Shown piece after piece: positions 37,606-46,425 of a DNA stretch of 64,000 nucleotides. Source of the DNA: a virus; the IMG/VR virus record IMGVR_UViG_3300021962_005968, positions 1 through 64,000 of that record; one strand, written 5' to 3'. A model generated the notes under the pieces. That model did no database searches and had not been told where the DNA came from. It saw only the letters and a program-made list of their open reading frames with translations. Position 1 is the first letter of the stretch. Each line of letters starts with the position of its first letter. Both the position numbers and the translations under genes were made by a program.

Positions 37606-38549
37606 AAATACTTTATGTTACAGGGTGTTTAGGGTTTATAGGTTATCATGTAACTAAAAAATTCTTAGATAAAGGCCACTATGTTTATGGTATAGATAGT
37701 AAAACGTATGCTAGTAATAAAGACTTCCTTTATAAATTACTAGAATATAAAAATTTTACATTTGGCGGGTGCGATATAAACGATATCGACCGCTTGGTTG
37801 ACTGTGACTACTTTATTAATACTGCCGCAGAGACACATGTGGACAATAGTATTGTCAGCTCAGATGTTTTTCTGCGTAGCAACATCAACGGAGTTCATAA
37901 GATATTAGAACTCATCAAACAAAAACCAAAATCAAGAAGACCGACATTACTACACTTCAGTACCGATGAAGTGTATGGCGATATTGTAGATGGTTTTCAT
38001 ACTGAAACAGATTTACTAAAACCAAGCAATCCCTATTCGGCAACAAAAGCAGCAGCTGATATGTTGGTAAGTGCCTGGGCAAGAACATATGACGTTCCCT
38101 ATGTTATTGTTAGACCAACTAATAATTATGGTATAGGTCAATATGTTGAGAAGTTCATTCCTAAAGCAATAAAGAATTTGTCTTTAGGTCGACCTATTAT
38201 AATGCACGATAATGGGTCCCCGAAGAGAACTTGGTTGCACGTGTCCGATACAGCAAACGCAGTATTGACAATTATTGAATCAGGTGTTGTAAACGAGACC
38301 TATAATATTTCAGGCAACTATGAAGAACAAAATATTGTTGTTGCTAAGCATTTAATAGATTTGTTCTCCAATTATACTGTTACAACCTATCTGAAATATA
38401 TGGATTTTTCAGAGAAACGTATAGGTCAAGATGTTAGATATGCTATAGATGATTCGAAACTAAAAGCATTAGGATGGAAACCTGAAGCAGACTTTGGTAA
38501 AGAATTAATTGAGATTGTTAAGTATTATAAAGAAAATTTCATATGGTAA
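37602..38549 (+). CDS. dTDP-glucose 4,6-dehydratase-like (RmlB family)
   Basis: 315 residues. TGCLGFIGYHVTKKFL, FINTAAETHVDNSI, STDEVYGD with the DE pair of 4,6-dehydratases, and NPYSATKAAADML (YxxxK). RTWLHVSDTANAV also matches RmlB. Makes a 4-keto-6-deoxy sugar nucleotide; the substrate nucleotide cannot be read off. Shares the last bases with the next gene. Confidence 0.85.
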   Translation: MKILYVTGCLGFIGYHVTKKFLDKGHYVYGIDSKTYASNKDFLYKLLEYKNFTFGGCDINDIDRLVDCDYFINTAAETHVDNSIVSSDVFLRSNINGVHKILELIKQKPKSRRPTLLHFSTDEVYGDIVDGFHTETDLLKPSNPYSATKAAADMLVSAWARTYDVPYVIVRPTNNYGIGQYVEKFIPKAIKNLSLGRPIIMHDNGSPKRTWLHVSDTANAVLTIIESGVVNETYNISGNYEEQNIVVAKHLIDLFSNYTVTTYLKYMDFSEKRIGQDVRYAIDDSKLKALGWKPEADFGKELIEIVKYYKENFIW

Positions 38550-39244
38550 AGAAGATTATATCATTAAGCGTTTGGGGCAATGATTCTAGATATATTACAG
38601 GCGCAAATCGACAATATGCTTTGGCAAAACAGTTCTATCCTGATTGGGAATTTAGAATTTACACAGATGACAAAAACAAATTCGCCAATTTAACAGATGC
38701 CAATATTATAGAAGTGACCGATGGTTCATATGGTATGTACTGGCGATTCCGAGCAATGTTTGAAGATGAAAACAATATTGTAATTGTTCGAGATTCTGAT
38801 AGCAGAATTACTTTCAGAGAACATCGAGCAGTCAATCAATGGTTAGAATCTGATAAGAAGTTTCACACATTCCGAGATCACGAAGCACATTTTGAATTTC
38901 CTATTATCGGATGTGCATTTGGATACAAAGGTAAATTTGGAACACCTATATTAAATTTAATGAATTCTTATACAACAAAATTAAATTATTATGTAGGTGA
39001 TCAAATATTTTTAAAAGAAGTCATTTGGCCGTTAGTTGAAGATAGCGCAATGATCCATTGCATGAAGGATGGATGGTTCAAAGAAACAAGAGCACAATTA
39101 GCCAATCCATACGATTTTTGTGGTAACGGATATGACGAAAATGATATGCCGTTATATCCACCTACACTAGCAGAATGCGCAGGATTTGATCCTAAGAATA
39201 CCCCTAAAGAATTTAAATTTAACAAAGGCATTTTAACACAATGA
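38543..39244 (+). CDS. Putative glycosyltransferase
   Basis: 233 residues. FYPDWEFRIYTDD, GMYWRFRAMF, and IVRDSDSRI (DSD) resemble small GT-A proteins in capsular clusters. Acceptor unknown. Confidence 0.6.
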   Translation: MVKKIISLSVWGNDSRYITGANRQYALAKQFYPDWEFRIYTDDKNKFANLTDANIIEVTDGSYGMYWRFRAMFEDENNIVIVRDSDSRITFREHRAVNQWLESDKKFHTFRDHEAHFEFPIIGCAFGYKGKFGTPILNLMNSYTTKLNYYVGDQIFLKEVIWPLVEDSAMIHCMKDGWFKETRAQLANPYDFCGNGYDENDMPLYPPTLAECAGFDPKNTPKEFKFNKGILTQ

Positions 39245-40035
39245 AAAGCTATTTTATTACTCCCGTATTCAATAAAGAGAATATGATTGGGAAAGTACTT
39301 GAAGGAATCGCGCAATCCGTTGCAGGTGATTATACTGCAATTTTTATTATTGATGGATGCACTGACAACAGCTTAGAAGTTATTAAAAGCTATAACAATC
39401 CAAATGTTATTATATTGCACGCACCGAATGTTCATGAGATTAAAAGTCTAAACATTGGTCTATCCTACATTAGAGATAATTGTAACCCAGACCCAGATGA
39501 CTTAATCTTCACAGTGCAAGATGATGTAATCATCGAAGAAGAAAATATTGATATACTATTTGCTAATTTGTTTGAAGAATATACTGATCTCGGTTATATG
39601 TCTTTTAGACTAGGCATTAGTATGCAGTTAGCAGGCGATGGGATTTCCGAATATAATTTTGCAGAGTCTGAGTTCGGCCATTGGAAACAATTGGGAATGA
39701 ATCATTTTCAAGAAATTAAACACGGTGAATTAGTTGAAGCCGAAGCAGTTATTAGAAGTCCGACCTGTGTACTATGGAAGCGATATCAGGAAATAGGATT
39801 CTATAATGATGATCTTGCACCATGCGGTTACGACTGCCAAGATTTTAGTATTCGTATGAATATGCACGGTTATCGCAATGGAGTGTATGCTTTAAAATAT
39901 AGAAGCGATATTGATTGGGGTTCGACAAGAGAAAAATCTGAAACAGAAGTTAATTCTAAAATAGGACAGATTCAAGAACGTAATAGACAATATTTGGCAA
40001 AAACATATAGAAATTATTTTGAGGGAAAACGATGA
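39241..40035 (+). CDS. GT2-family glycosyltransferase
   Basis: 264 residues. ITPVFNKENMIGKVLEGI, IIDGCTDNS, QDDVII (DD metal site) form a standard GT2 fold; MNMHGYRNGVY near the end. Inverting transfer from a nucleotide sugar expected. Confidence 0.85.
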   Translation: MKSYFITPVFNKENMIGKVLEGIAQSVAGDYTAIFIIDGCTDNSLEVIKSYNNPNVIILHAPNVHEIKSLNIGLSYIRDNCNPDPDDLIFTVQDDVIIEEENIDILFANLFEEYTDLGYMSFRLGISMQLAGDGISEYNFAESEFGHWKQLGMNHFQEIKHGELVEAEAVIRSPTCVLWKRYQEIGFYNDDLAPCGYDCQDFSIRMNMHGYRNGVYALKYRSDIDWGSTREKSETEVNSKIGQIQERNRQYLAKTYRNYFEGKR

Positions 40036-40757
40036 GTAAAGTGACTATTATAACAGCAACAACTGGTTCTGATTATCTTCACGATAATATTAAATCAGTT
40101 CAATTGCAGACACATAAAGATGTTCAACATCTGATTGTGGTTGACGGCGAAGAACATTTTGAAAAGGTTGCTGCTATATTAGCGGAACATGATTTTCCAA
40201 ATATAGATATGGTTGTTCTACCTTACGCTACGGGCAAAGAACAATATAATGGTCATCGAATTTATGGCGGGTTTACACATATTGCCAAAGGCGACTACAT
40301 TGGTTACCTTGATGAAGATAACTGGTTAGAGCCAGAACATGTGGAAGTATTACTTGATACTGTAAAAGATAATCAATGGGCAGCAACCTTGCGTAAAATC
40401 GTAGATAATGAAGGTAAGTTCATTTGTAATGATGATTGCGAAAGTCTGTGTAATTGGGAATCGGTTATCCGAGATTATTTTGTAGATGTAAATTGTTTCT
40501 TTTTCTCTAAACCACTTGCACTTCAATTAAGTCCTATTTGGTATAGACGTGCAAGACATCCAGACGATCAACCTGAAGTAGATCGAGCATTGACGTACAC
40601 GCTAAAAGATAATAAAATAGTATGTGAGGTGACGGGAAAGTATACTGTAAACTACAGAGCAGGAAATAGAGCAGATTCGGTTCAAGCTAAATTTTTCCTG
40701 CAAGGCAATGAAATAATGAAACAAAAATATAATGGAGCGCTACCATGGCGGAAATAG
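40032..40757 (+). CDS. GT2-family glycosyltransferase
   Basis: 241 residues. Nucleotide-binding VTIITATTGSDYL at the N-terminus, HLIVVDGEEH, and DxD as LDEDNWLEPEH. Four-base overlap with the previous GT2. Confidence 0.85.
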   Translation: MSKVTIITATTGSDYLHDNIKSVQLQTHKDVQHLIVVDGEEHFEKVAAILAEHDFPNIDMVVLPYATGKEQYNGHRIYGGFTHIAKGDYIGYLDEDNWLEPEHVEVLLDTVKDNQWAATLRKIVDNEGKFICNDDCESLCNWESVIRDYFVDVNCFFFSKPLALQLSPIWYRRARHPDDQPEVDRALTYTLKDNKIVCEVTGKYTVNYRAGNRADSVQAKFFLQGNEIMKQKYNGALPWRK

Positions 40758-41062
40758 ACTACAAATATAATGAAGGTGAGTTAATTAAAGAATTTCAAGA
40801 ATACATTGATGCAACATACGGCCAACATTATTCAATGAATAGATTCCAGGCATCTGAGTTTATTATTGATAATGGACATGGTGTAGGATTTACTGCAGGC
40901 AATGTAATGAAATACGTACAACGATATGGCAAAAAAGCCGGTCGTAACAGACAAGACTTGTTAAAGGTTCTACACTACGCATTGATGTTGTTATATGTGC
41001 ATGATCTTGAAACAGGCAAAGGCAATACTGATAATTTTGAAATCCGTAAGGTAAATAAATGA
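40745..41062 (+). CDS. DUF3310-like protein
   Basis: 105 residues. FIIDNGHGVGFTAGNVMKYVQRYGKKAGRNRQDLLKVLHYALML follows the DUF3310 pattern FxxGNVIKYVxRxGKKxxxxDLxKAxHY, a short protein widespread in phages without proven function. It is wedged between sugar genes with overlaps at both ends. Confidence 0.75.
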   Translation: MAEIDYKYNEGELIKEFQEYIDATYGQHYSMNRFQASEFIIDNGHGVGFTAGNVMKYVQRYGKKAGRNRQDLLKVLHYALMLLYVHDLETGKGNTDNFEIRKVNK

Positions 41063-41934
41063 GTACTATTCTTCTAGGTTCAAGCGGGTTTCTAGGCCCA
41101 CAAATATTAGAAAAATATCCTGATATTGTTTCTGTTGGTCGCACAAAACCCGCAACAGGCATGAAACACGTGGATTGCCCTACATTAGAACATCTACCTG
41201 AAGTTCTAGACAAATTAGATTTTGATAAAGTGATTATGATGATTGGTAGTTCTAATCATACAGAATTAAATTGTCAGAATATGTTAGCGATTGAAAAAAA
41301 TGTAATTCCTTTGAAAAAGGTATTTGCATATTTCAAGAATAGACCAATTAAAAAGCTATTAAGTTTTAGTTCTATTCTTTTATATGATCGCAGTAAAATG
41401 ACTTTGCCGGTTGACGAATCTCAACCATTAAGTACTTATCAGAATGAATACATTTTCAGTAAGTTCTTAGGCGAAGAAGTAGCAAAATTTTATTCTGATG
41501 TGCCCAACATCATTGTGAGATTAACAAACATTTACGGACCAACCACTGCATTGAATCGACCAGATTTGGTAAATCAATTAGTCGAAGGTTTAGTCATTCG
41601 TAAAAAAGCACGAGTATTAAATTTAAGACCACAGCGAGATTTTATTTATACTGCAGATGCTTCTGACGCAATTGTAAAATTATTGGATACTGATTATACA
41701 GGTCCCGTTAATGTTGCAACGGGTCAAATGCACTCCGTGGGTGACGTTGTTAGAATTTTAGAAAAACTTTCTGGAATTAAAATTGAAATAGGTGACGGTC
41801 CAGCAACTGGACATATGCAATTTGTTTCGGACAACACATTGATTAAGAAATTAATTAACTGGGAACCGAAATACAATTTGGAAGAAGGTCTAACGGAGAC
41901 CTATGAAAAAATGATGGCTATGTATGGGAAATAG
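41059..41934 (+). CDS. NAD-dependent epimerase/dehydratase
   Basis: 291 residues. LLGSSGFLGPQIL (degenerate GxxGxxG), SFSSILLYD, YIFSKFLGEE (YxxxK as YIFSK), and RDFIYTADASDAI. A sugar-nucleotide SDR closing the operon. Next gene belongs to a different transcript. Confidence 0.8.
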   Translation: MSTILLGSSGFLGPQILEKYPDIVSVGRTKPATGMKHVDCPTLEHLPEVLDKLDFDKVIMMIGSSNHTELNCQNMLAIEKNVIPLKKVFAYFKNRPIKKLLSFSSILLYDRSKMTLPVDESQPLSTYQNEYIFSKFLGEEVAKFYSDVPNIIVRLTNIYGPTTALNRPDLVNQLVEGLVIRKKARVLNLRPQRDFIYTADASDAIVKLLDTDYTGPVNVATGQMHSVGDVVRILEKLSGIKIEIGDGPATGHMQFVSDNTLIKKLINWEPKYNLEEGLTETYEKMMAMYGK

Positions 41935-41936
41935 TA

Positions 41937-41965
41937 TAGACTTATCCTTGCGTAGGTGTTATAAT
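41937..41965 (+). promoter_or_regulatory. Sigma70-like promoter of gp45
   Basis: TAGACT (-35 variant, within TATAGACTT), 17-bp spacer, TATAAT. The same unusual -35 precedes uvsX. Likely early or middle promoter of the replication genes. Confidence 0.75.
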
Positions 41966-42004
41966 ATATTTTTATGTAAATGATATTGCAATTTAGGAGA
42001 TATA

Positions 42005-42661
42005 ATGCAAATTAGTAATGAAACGATCCAACTCTTGAAGAATTTTGCTGCAGTTAACAGCAATATTCTAATTCGTAAAGGTAAGACTTTATCTACAATC
42101 AGCACAGCAAAGAACATCTTTGCTAAGGCAACAGTAGCAGAAGACTTCCCAGTTGAGGTTGCTGTGTATGATTTGAATTCATTGTTGGCATTGTTGACAT
42201 TGATGGAAAATCAAGATGTTGAGTTTGGTGAGAAGTCATTGACTATCTCTAAGAACAATGGTAAGTTTGAGTACTTCTACTCTAACGCAAACGTAATTGT
42301 TGCAGCACCAGACAAATCTATTGAGATTGATAATCACTTTCAATTCCAGTTGTCAGCAGAAGATGTTAACATGATTATGAAGGCAGCAAATATTACAGCA
42401 GCGCCTACAATTTCAGTAACAGCTAAAGATGGAACAGTTGTATTGACTATCGGTGATAAGAAAAACGATACTGCAAATACTTATAAGAAAACAATTGGTG
42501 CAAGTGACGAATCATTTGAATGCCATATGTCTGTAGACAATTTTAAAATTGTTCCTGATGCTTATACAGTAACAGTCTCTAAAAAGAAATTGTTCCACTT
42601 CCAACATGCTACAAAGGCATTGGAATATTTTATCGCAATGGAACCCGATTCAGTAGTATGA
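42005..42661 (+). CDS. 45: Sliding clamp gp45
   Basis: 218 residues. N-terminus MQISNETIQLLKNFAAVNSNILI is diagnostic; the two clamp domains split near residue 110. Trimeric processivity clamp for gp43 and the co-activator of late transcription with gp55. AGGAGA ribosome site. Length is near T4 gp45 (228). Confidence 0.96.
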   Translation: MQISNETIQLLKNFAAVNSNILIRKGKTLSTISTAKNIFAKATVAEDFPVEVAVYDLNSLLALLTLMENQDVEFGEKSLTISKNNGKFEYFYSNANVIVAAPDKSIEIDNHFQFQLSAEDVNMIMKAANITAAPTISVTAKDGTVVLTIGDKKNDTANTYKKTIGASDESFECHMSVDNFKIVPDAYTVTVSKKKLFHFQHATKALEYFIAMEPDSVV

Positions 42662-43008
42662 ATCCCGTAAATCGTAGATCATTTGCTAAAGGCCTAGGTA
42701 TTCTGGGCCTTGTGGGTGCAGGTGTTGCGGGCTATAAAGAAACCAAAGAGCGACTTATGCCCGCACCTGATGAATTAGCATCTAAAGAAGTTGTTGCCGT
42801 ATTAGAAGATCAAATTGCAACTCTCGCACTTAACGCAACATACGGTGAAAAGTTGCCACCTACATACACCCCCTACGGTCAATTTTATGTTACGGGCATA
42901 GGCCCTAATTATAAACCGGGAACTGAAAAACAAGTGCAAGCTAGAATGCAGGTTGGACCTGACGGAAAGCTATACGTTAAAGAGAATGACATTTGGCGTA
43001 AAATTTAA
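42658..43008 (+). CDS. Small secreted protein with Tat-type signal
   Basis: 116 residues. The N-terminus NRRSFAKGLGILGLVGAGVAG matches the twin-arginine pattern (S/T)RRxF-x-K followed by a hydrophobic h-region, so it may be exported folded by the host Tat system. The rest (GQFYVTGIGPNYKPGTEKQVQARMQ) is unfamiliar. Odd position between gp45 and gp44, overlapping gp45 by four bases. Confidence 0.6.
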   Translation: MNPVNRRSFAKGLGILGLVGAGVAGYKETKERLMPAPDELASKEVVAVLEDQIATLALNATYGEKLPPTYTPYGQFYVTGIGPNYKPGTEKQVQARMQVGPDGKLYVKENDIWRKI

Positions 43009-43023
43009 TATTATGGAGTTATT

Positions 43024-43965
43024 ATGGATATTCGTGAACAAGAGTTTTTGTGGGTTGAGAAGTATCGCCCACGCACATTAGCCGATTGTATTCTTCCTGC
43101 AGATCAAAAGAAGATCTTTCAGGAAATGCTCTCTAAAGGAGAGATTCAAAATATGCTATTGTGCGGTGGCGCAGGCATGGGCAAGACCACAATTGCTCGA
43201 GCATTATGTGAAGAATTACAAACAGACTATATCATCATTAACGGTTCAGAAGAATCTGGTATTGATGTTCTTCGTACAAAGATTAAACAGTTTGCTTCTA
43301 CTGTTTCATTCAGCGGTAAGCCAAAAGTTGTTATTCTAGACGAAGCTGATTATTTGAATCCCAATTCTACTCAACCTGCTCTTAGAGCATTTATGGAAGA
43401 GTTCTCATCGAATTGCAGATTTATCTTTACTTGTAACTTTAAGAATCGTATCATCCCTCCGCTTCATTCTAGAACTGCAGTGGTTGAATTTAAGTTGCCT
43501 AAGTCTGAGAAGCCAAGAATCGCAGCTGCATTCTTTAAGCGTGTACTTGAAATTCTTAAGCATGAGGGTGTTCAAGCAGACGATAAAGTTATTGCAAAAG
43601 TAATTGAAAAGCATTTCCCCGATTATCGTCGTATTCTAAATGAATTACAGCGTTATAGTTCTTCGGGCAATATTGATGAAGGTATCCTTGTCAATATGGG
43701 TGAGATCAATATGCAAGAACTTACAGCTGCTCTTAAAGATAAAGACTGGAAGAAGATGCGCACATGGGTTGTTAATAATATTGACAATGACCCGCAGACG
43801 TTATTTAGAAAATTCTATGATACATTGAGTGATAACGTAGTACAGGTTCCTCAGCTTGTTTTATTACTTGCAGACTATCAGTATAAATCAGCATTTTGTG
43901 CAGACCAAGAAATTAATCTTGTTGCGTGTTTAACAGAAATTATGGCAGCGGTAGAGTTCAAATGA
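43024..43965 (+). CDS. 44: Clamp-loader large subunit gp44
   Basis: 313 residues. RFC-type AAA+: EKYRPRTL box, Walker A GGAGMGKTT at 48-56, DEAD at 106-109, sensor FTCNFKNRI, arginine finger SRT. Loads gp45 with gp62. Length matches T4 gp44 (319). Confidence 0.96.
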   Translation: MDIREQEFLWVEKYRPRTLADCILPADQKKIFQEMLSKGEIQNMLLCGGAGMGKTTIARALCEELQTDYIIINGSEESGIDVLRTKIKQFASTVSFSGKPKVVILDEADYLNPNSTQPALRAFMEEFSSNCRFIFTCNFKNRIIPPLHSRTAVVEFKLPKSEKPRIAAAFFKRVLEILKHEGVQADDKVIAKVIEKHFPDYRRILNELQRYSSSGNIDEGILVNMGEINMQELTAALKDKDWKKMRTWVVNNIDNDPQTLFRKFYDTLSDNVVQVPQLVLLLADYQYKSAFCADQEINLVACLTEIMAAVEFK

Positions 43966-44249
43966 TTGAACTATTAAAACCTACATTTGATTGGATTAAA
44001 GATGACTATACTAGCAATCGCTTTCGTTTTATCATTGAGTTTATTGCTTGGGGTATTTCTATTGGCTGTTCAATTACCATGGCTCTCACAGTCCCCAATC
44101 CGCCCTTACTTACTCTTTATCCTATTTGGATCATCGGCTGTGGTCTCTATGCTTGGGCTGCTTGGACTAGGAAATCTTTTGGGATGCTGGCTAACTACAT
44201 GCTATTGGTAACGATTGATTCAGTTGGACTAATTAGGATGCTAGCATGA
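43962..44249 (+). CDS. Small membrane protein
   Basis: 95 residues from ATG 43962 at the end of gp44; overlaps gp62 by four bases. Two to three hydrophobic segments (about 20-38, 44-66, 72-93). No signal-like start and no known family. Position between gp44 and gp62 is unusual compared with T4. Confidence 0.6.
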   Translation: MIELLKPTFDWIKDDYTSNRFRFIIEFIAWGISIGCSITMALTVPNPPLLTLYPIWIIGCGLYAWAAWTRKSFGMLANYMLLVTIDSVGLIRMLA

Positions 44250-44686
44250 GTTTATTTGGAACCCCTGTAGAAAGACCAGCAGAAGTTCCATATAAGGCTC
44301 CTGCGATTTCACCCTTCGACTTCATTAATGCTATACATTATAGCAAAGATAACCTCATCGTAGATGATTGGTCGGAGAAACAGTATAACCCGTTTATCAT
44401 TAATAAAGGACTATCTTACGGACACGACACAGTAATCCCTGCGAATGAGATGAATTCCCGCCCGCATCTTGAGAAAAAGATGCAGTTTTCGTTTCTTATA
44501 AATACAATTAGGCCCCGTAAAAGATTCAACAAATGGATCAAAGCGGACAAACTTGAATCGATCGAAGTAATTAAAGAATACTATGGATATAGCACAGAAA
44601 AAGCCCGCCAAGTACTCCCTCTTCTCGACGACTCAAAATTAGATTATTTAAGAACAAAACTAATAAAAGGTGGTCGTAATGGCTGA
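44246..44686 (+). CDS. 62: Clamp-loader small subunit gp62
   Basis: 146 residues. FIINKGLSYGHDTVIPANEM, then QFSFLINTIRPRKRFNKWIK is the conserved gp62 core. Forms the 4:1 clamp loader with gp44. Shorter than T4 gp62 (187), as in cyanophages. Confidence 0.9.
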   Translation: MSLFGTPVERPAEVPYKAPAISPFDFINAIHYSKDNLIVDDWSEKQYNPFIINKGLSYGHDTVIPANEMNSRPHLEKKMQFSFLINTIRPRKRFNKWIKADKLESIEVIKEYYGYSTEKARQVLPLLDDSKLDYLRTKLIKGGRNG

Positions 44687-45110
44687 AGATATTTTTCACA
44701 TTGATTATCCTGGGTACACTCCGCTAGAAGTAACCTTGGTACAACCTGACGATTTTTTGAAGGTCAGGGAAACTCTTACACGTATCGGTGTAGCATCTAG
44801 AAAAGATAAAGTACTATATCAATCTTGTCATATCCTACATAAACAAGGTAGATATTTTATTGTACATTTTAAAGAATTATTTGCGTTAGATGGCAAGTCT
44901 GCAGATCTAACAGAAAACGATTTACAAAGACGTAACACAATTGCTAAACTGCTAATAGATTGGGGTTTAGTACAAATTATAAATCCGGAGAAATTTACTG
45001 ATTTGGCGCCATTATCGCAGATCAAAGTAATCGCATTCAAAGATAAAAACGAATGGTCTCTGCAAACAAAATATAATATTGGTAAGAAAAAACAAACTAC
45101 AGATCAATAA
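44679..45110 (+). CDS. regA: RegA translational repressor
   Basis: 143 residues from ATG 44679 (a GTG at 44670 is less likely). Begins MAEDIFHIDYPGYTPLEVTL and has VLYQSCHILHKQGRYFIVHFKELFALDGK, the RegA signature. It binds ribosome sites of early phage mRNAs. The location after gp62 is conserved. Confidence 0.92.
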   Translation: MAEDIFHIDYPGYTPLEVTLVQPDDFLKVRETLTRIGVASRKDKVLYQSCHILHKQGRYFIVHFKELFALDGKSADLTENDLQRRNTIAKLLIDWGLVQIINPEKFTDLAPLSQIKVIAFKDKNEWSLQTKYNIGKKKQTTDQ

Positions 45111-45114
45111 TCTG

Positions 45115-45122
45115 TATAAATA
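45115..45122 (+). promoter_or_regulatory. T4-type late promoter
   Basis: Exact TATAAATA immediately after regA, predicted start near 45129, feeding the structured leader and the phasin-like/Hsp20 genes. Confidence 0.65.
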
Positions 45123-45128
45123 ATTATA

Positions 45129-45312
45129 TCCCCGGGATGGGAAACGCAGCAATCGGTGTGGGCTGTATAAACCAGAAGCCGAACTAATTTAAGTCCCACT
45201 ACCTTGGGAACGTCTAAAGCTGGTACAACGTATGGTACCCCTGTAGTCAGTAAGCAGGATCACGCTATGCCTTCGGGGTAGCAAAATTATAAACTCGCTT
45301 AATAGGAGAACT
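45129..45312 (+). ncRNA. Structured leader or small RNA
   Basis: About 185 bases without an ORF. Stem A: 45155-45164 (GGTGTGGGCT) pairs with 45192-45203 (AGTCCCACTACC) with two single-base bulges. Stem B: GGTAC 45222-45226 with GTACC 45235-45239. Stem C: CCTG / CAGG (45240-45258). Stem D: GCTA...TAGC closing a C(TTCG)G tetraloop at 45264-45282. TACCCC (45236-45241) could alternatively pair with GGGGTA (45275-45280), so mutually exclusive folds exist. It does not match a riboswitch class I recognise. Ends at the ribosome site (AGGAG) of the next gene. Confidence 0.6.
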
Positions 45313-45314
45313 AT

Positions 45315-45539
45315 ATGTTTTACTCAAACATGGCTATCGATTCAATTCAAAACGCCAAAATCAACTTCCTTAAACAAACAGTTAAGGATTCTACTCTTCA
45401 AAAACCCCTAGTCGATTTTGTTGAAGCACAACGTGTTTTTACAAAACAGATTTTCAAATCTGCGTCTGATGTAATGAATATTGCTTCAGAAACAGTTGCA
45501 AATACAATTAGCGGTATTACAAGTAAAAAAGGAGAGTAA
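45315..45539 (+). CDS. Phasin-like small helical protein
   Basis: 74 residues, amphipathic helical. LQKPLVDFVEAQRVFTKQIFKSASDVMNIASETV resembles the helix repeats of phasins, which coat polyhydroxyalkanoate granules. Short for a phasin, so the match is tentative. Follows the structured leader with AGGAG. Confidence 0.45.
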   Translation: MFYSNMAIDSIQNAKINFLKQTVKDSTLQKPLVDFVEAQRVFTKQIFKSASDVMNIASETVANTISGITSKKGE

Positions 45540-45540
45540 T

Positions 45541-46062
45541 ATGACATTTGTTAAAGATGTTTTTGGTCGTGATTTATTCAAAGACTTTGATAAACTATAT
45601 GTTGGCTTTGACGATCAATTTAATAAGATGGCAAAAATTCATGATGATCTAACAAAGAGCATTCCAAACTACCCACCTTATAATATTAAGAAAACTGGCG
45701 ATAACACTTATGTTATCGAAGTAGCGGTTGCTGGCTTTGCAAGACAAGATATTGAAATTGAACTTGATAATGGCAAAATGATTATTAAGGGTAACGTACA
45801 TAATACAGAAGCAGAAGAAAACTTCTTATTTAAAGGTATTGCTAATAGAGCATTTACCCGTACATTTGCACTTGAAGATCAAATTGAAGTTAAAGATGCT
45901 GAAATGTTCAATGGCATGCTTAAAGTATGTTTAGAAAGAATTATTCCAGAACATAAAAAGCCTAAGAAAATTGAAGTTAAAGATGCTGAAGCAAGCGTAA
46001 AGCCTGCAAAGAAATCTAAACCGCAATTACTTATGGAAGATCCAGTCGGAAGAGATCTTTAA
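45541..46062 (+). CDS. hsp20: Small heat-shock protein Hsp20
   Basis: 173 residues from ATG 45541. Alpha-crystallin domain: YPPYNIKKTGDNTYVIEVAVAGFARQDIEIELDNGKMIIKGN, FKGIANRAFTRTFALEDQIEV, then FNGMLKVCLERIIPEHKKPK. A holdase chaperone; hsp20 next to the replication cluster is a known feature of T4-like cyanophages. The C-terminal 30 residues are Lys-rich. Confidence 0.92.
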   Translation: MTFVKDVFGRDLFKDFDKLYVGFDDQFNKMAKIHDDLTKSIPNYPPYNIKKTGDNTYVIEVAVAGFARQDIEIELDNGKMIIKGNVHNTEAEENFLFKGIANRAFTRTFALEDQIEVKDAEMFNGMLKVCLERIIPEHKKPKKIEVKDAEASVKPAKKSKPQLLMEDPVGRDL

Positions 46063-46248
46063 ATGAATAATGATTTGAAAGCATTTGGAGGAGTCCATGT
46101 TCCTTCAATAAAAGACTTTTGGAAATGGGTTGAAAAAGCATTCACTCCATCATATCAAAAAGAAATTGATATGTATTTGAAAGATTCTGTAGATCATAAA
46201 GATTTGCAGGCCAGAATGGATGTATTAATGCGGAGAGGCCTATTATGA
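46063..46248 (+). CDS. DUF3563-like small protein
   Basis: 61 residues. YQKEIDMYLKDSVDHKDLQARMDVLMRRGLL matches the pattern of short proteobacterial proteins with YL-x-x-S-x-D-x-x-DL-x-x-R-M (DUF3563). This suggests host origin. Starts directly after the hsp20 stop. Confidence 0.5.
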   Translation: MNNDLKAFGGVHVPSIKDFWKWVEKAFTPSYQKEIDMYLKDSVDHKDLQARMDVLMRRGLL

Positions 46249-46337
46249 AATTCATTAAAGCCTTTATAGCATTAGTTCATGAAGTTCGACAACGATTAGC
46301 CACACGTAGGGGTAAATATCCTAATACGGGCTCTTAA
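46245..46337 (+). CDS. Tiny hypothetical protein
   Basis: 30 residues, basic, beginning MKFIKAFIALVHEVRQRLATR. ATGA overlap with the previous gene supports coupled translation. Not recognised. Confidence 0.4.
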   Translation: MKFIKAFIALVHEVRQRLATRRGKYPNTGS

Positions 46338-46342
46338 AAATA

Positions 46343-46363
46343 CTGGGGATTAAAAATCCCCAG
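46343..46363 (+). terminator. Hairpin terminator after the hsp20 cluster
   Basis: 8-bp stem CTGGGGAT / ATCCCCAG with a 5-base loop. The T tract is poor (TTGTCC), so it may be a processing or Rho-type end. Confidence 0.6.
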
Positions 46364-46425
46364 TTGTCCATTATACATATAAGTATAGCAATTAAATGCT
46401 AATTATAATATAATGTGACATAGCT

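Noticed and set aside
45129-45312. Cobalamin riboswitch or group I intron
   Set aside because: None of the conserved core motifs of those RNAs was found.
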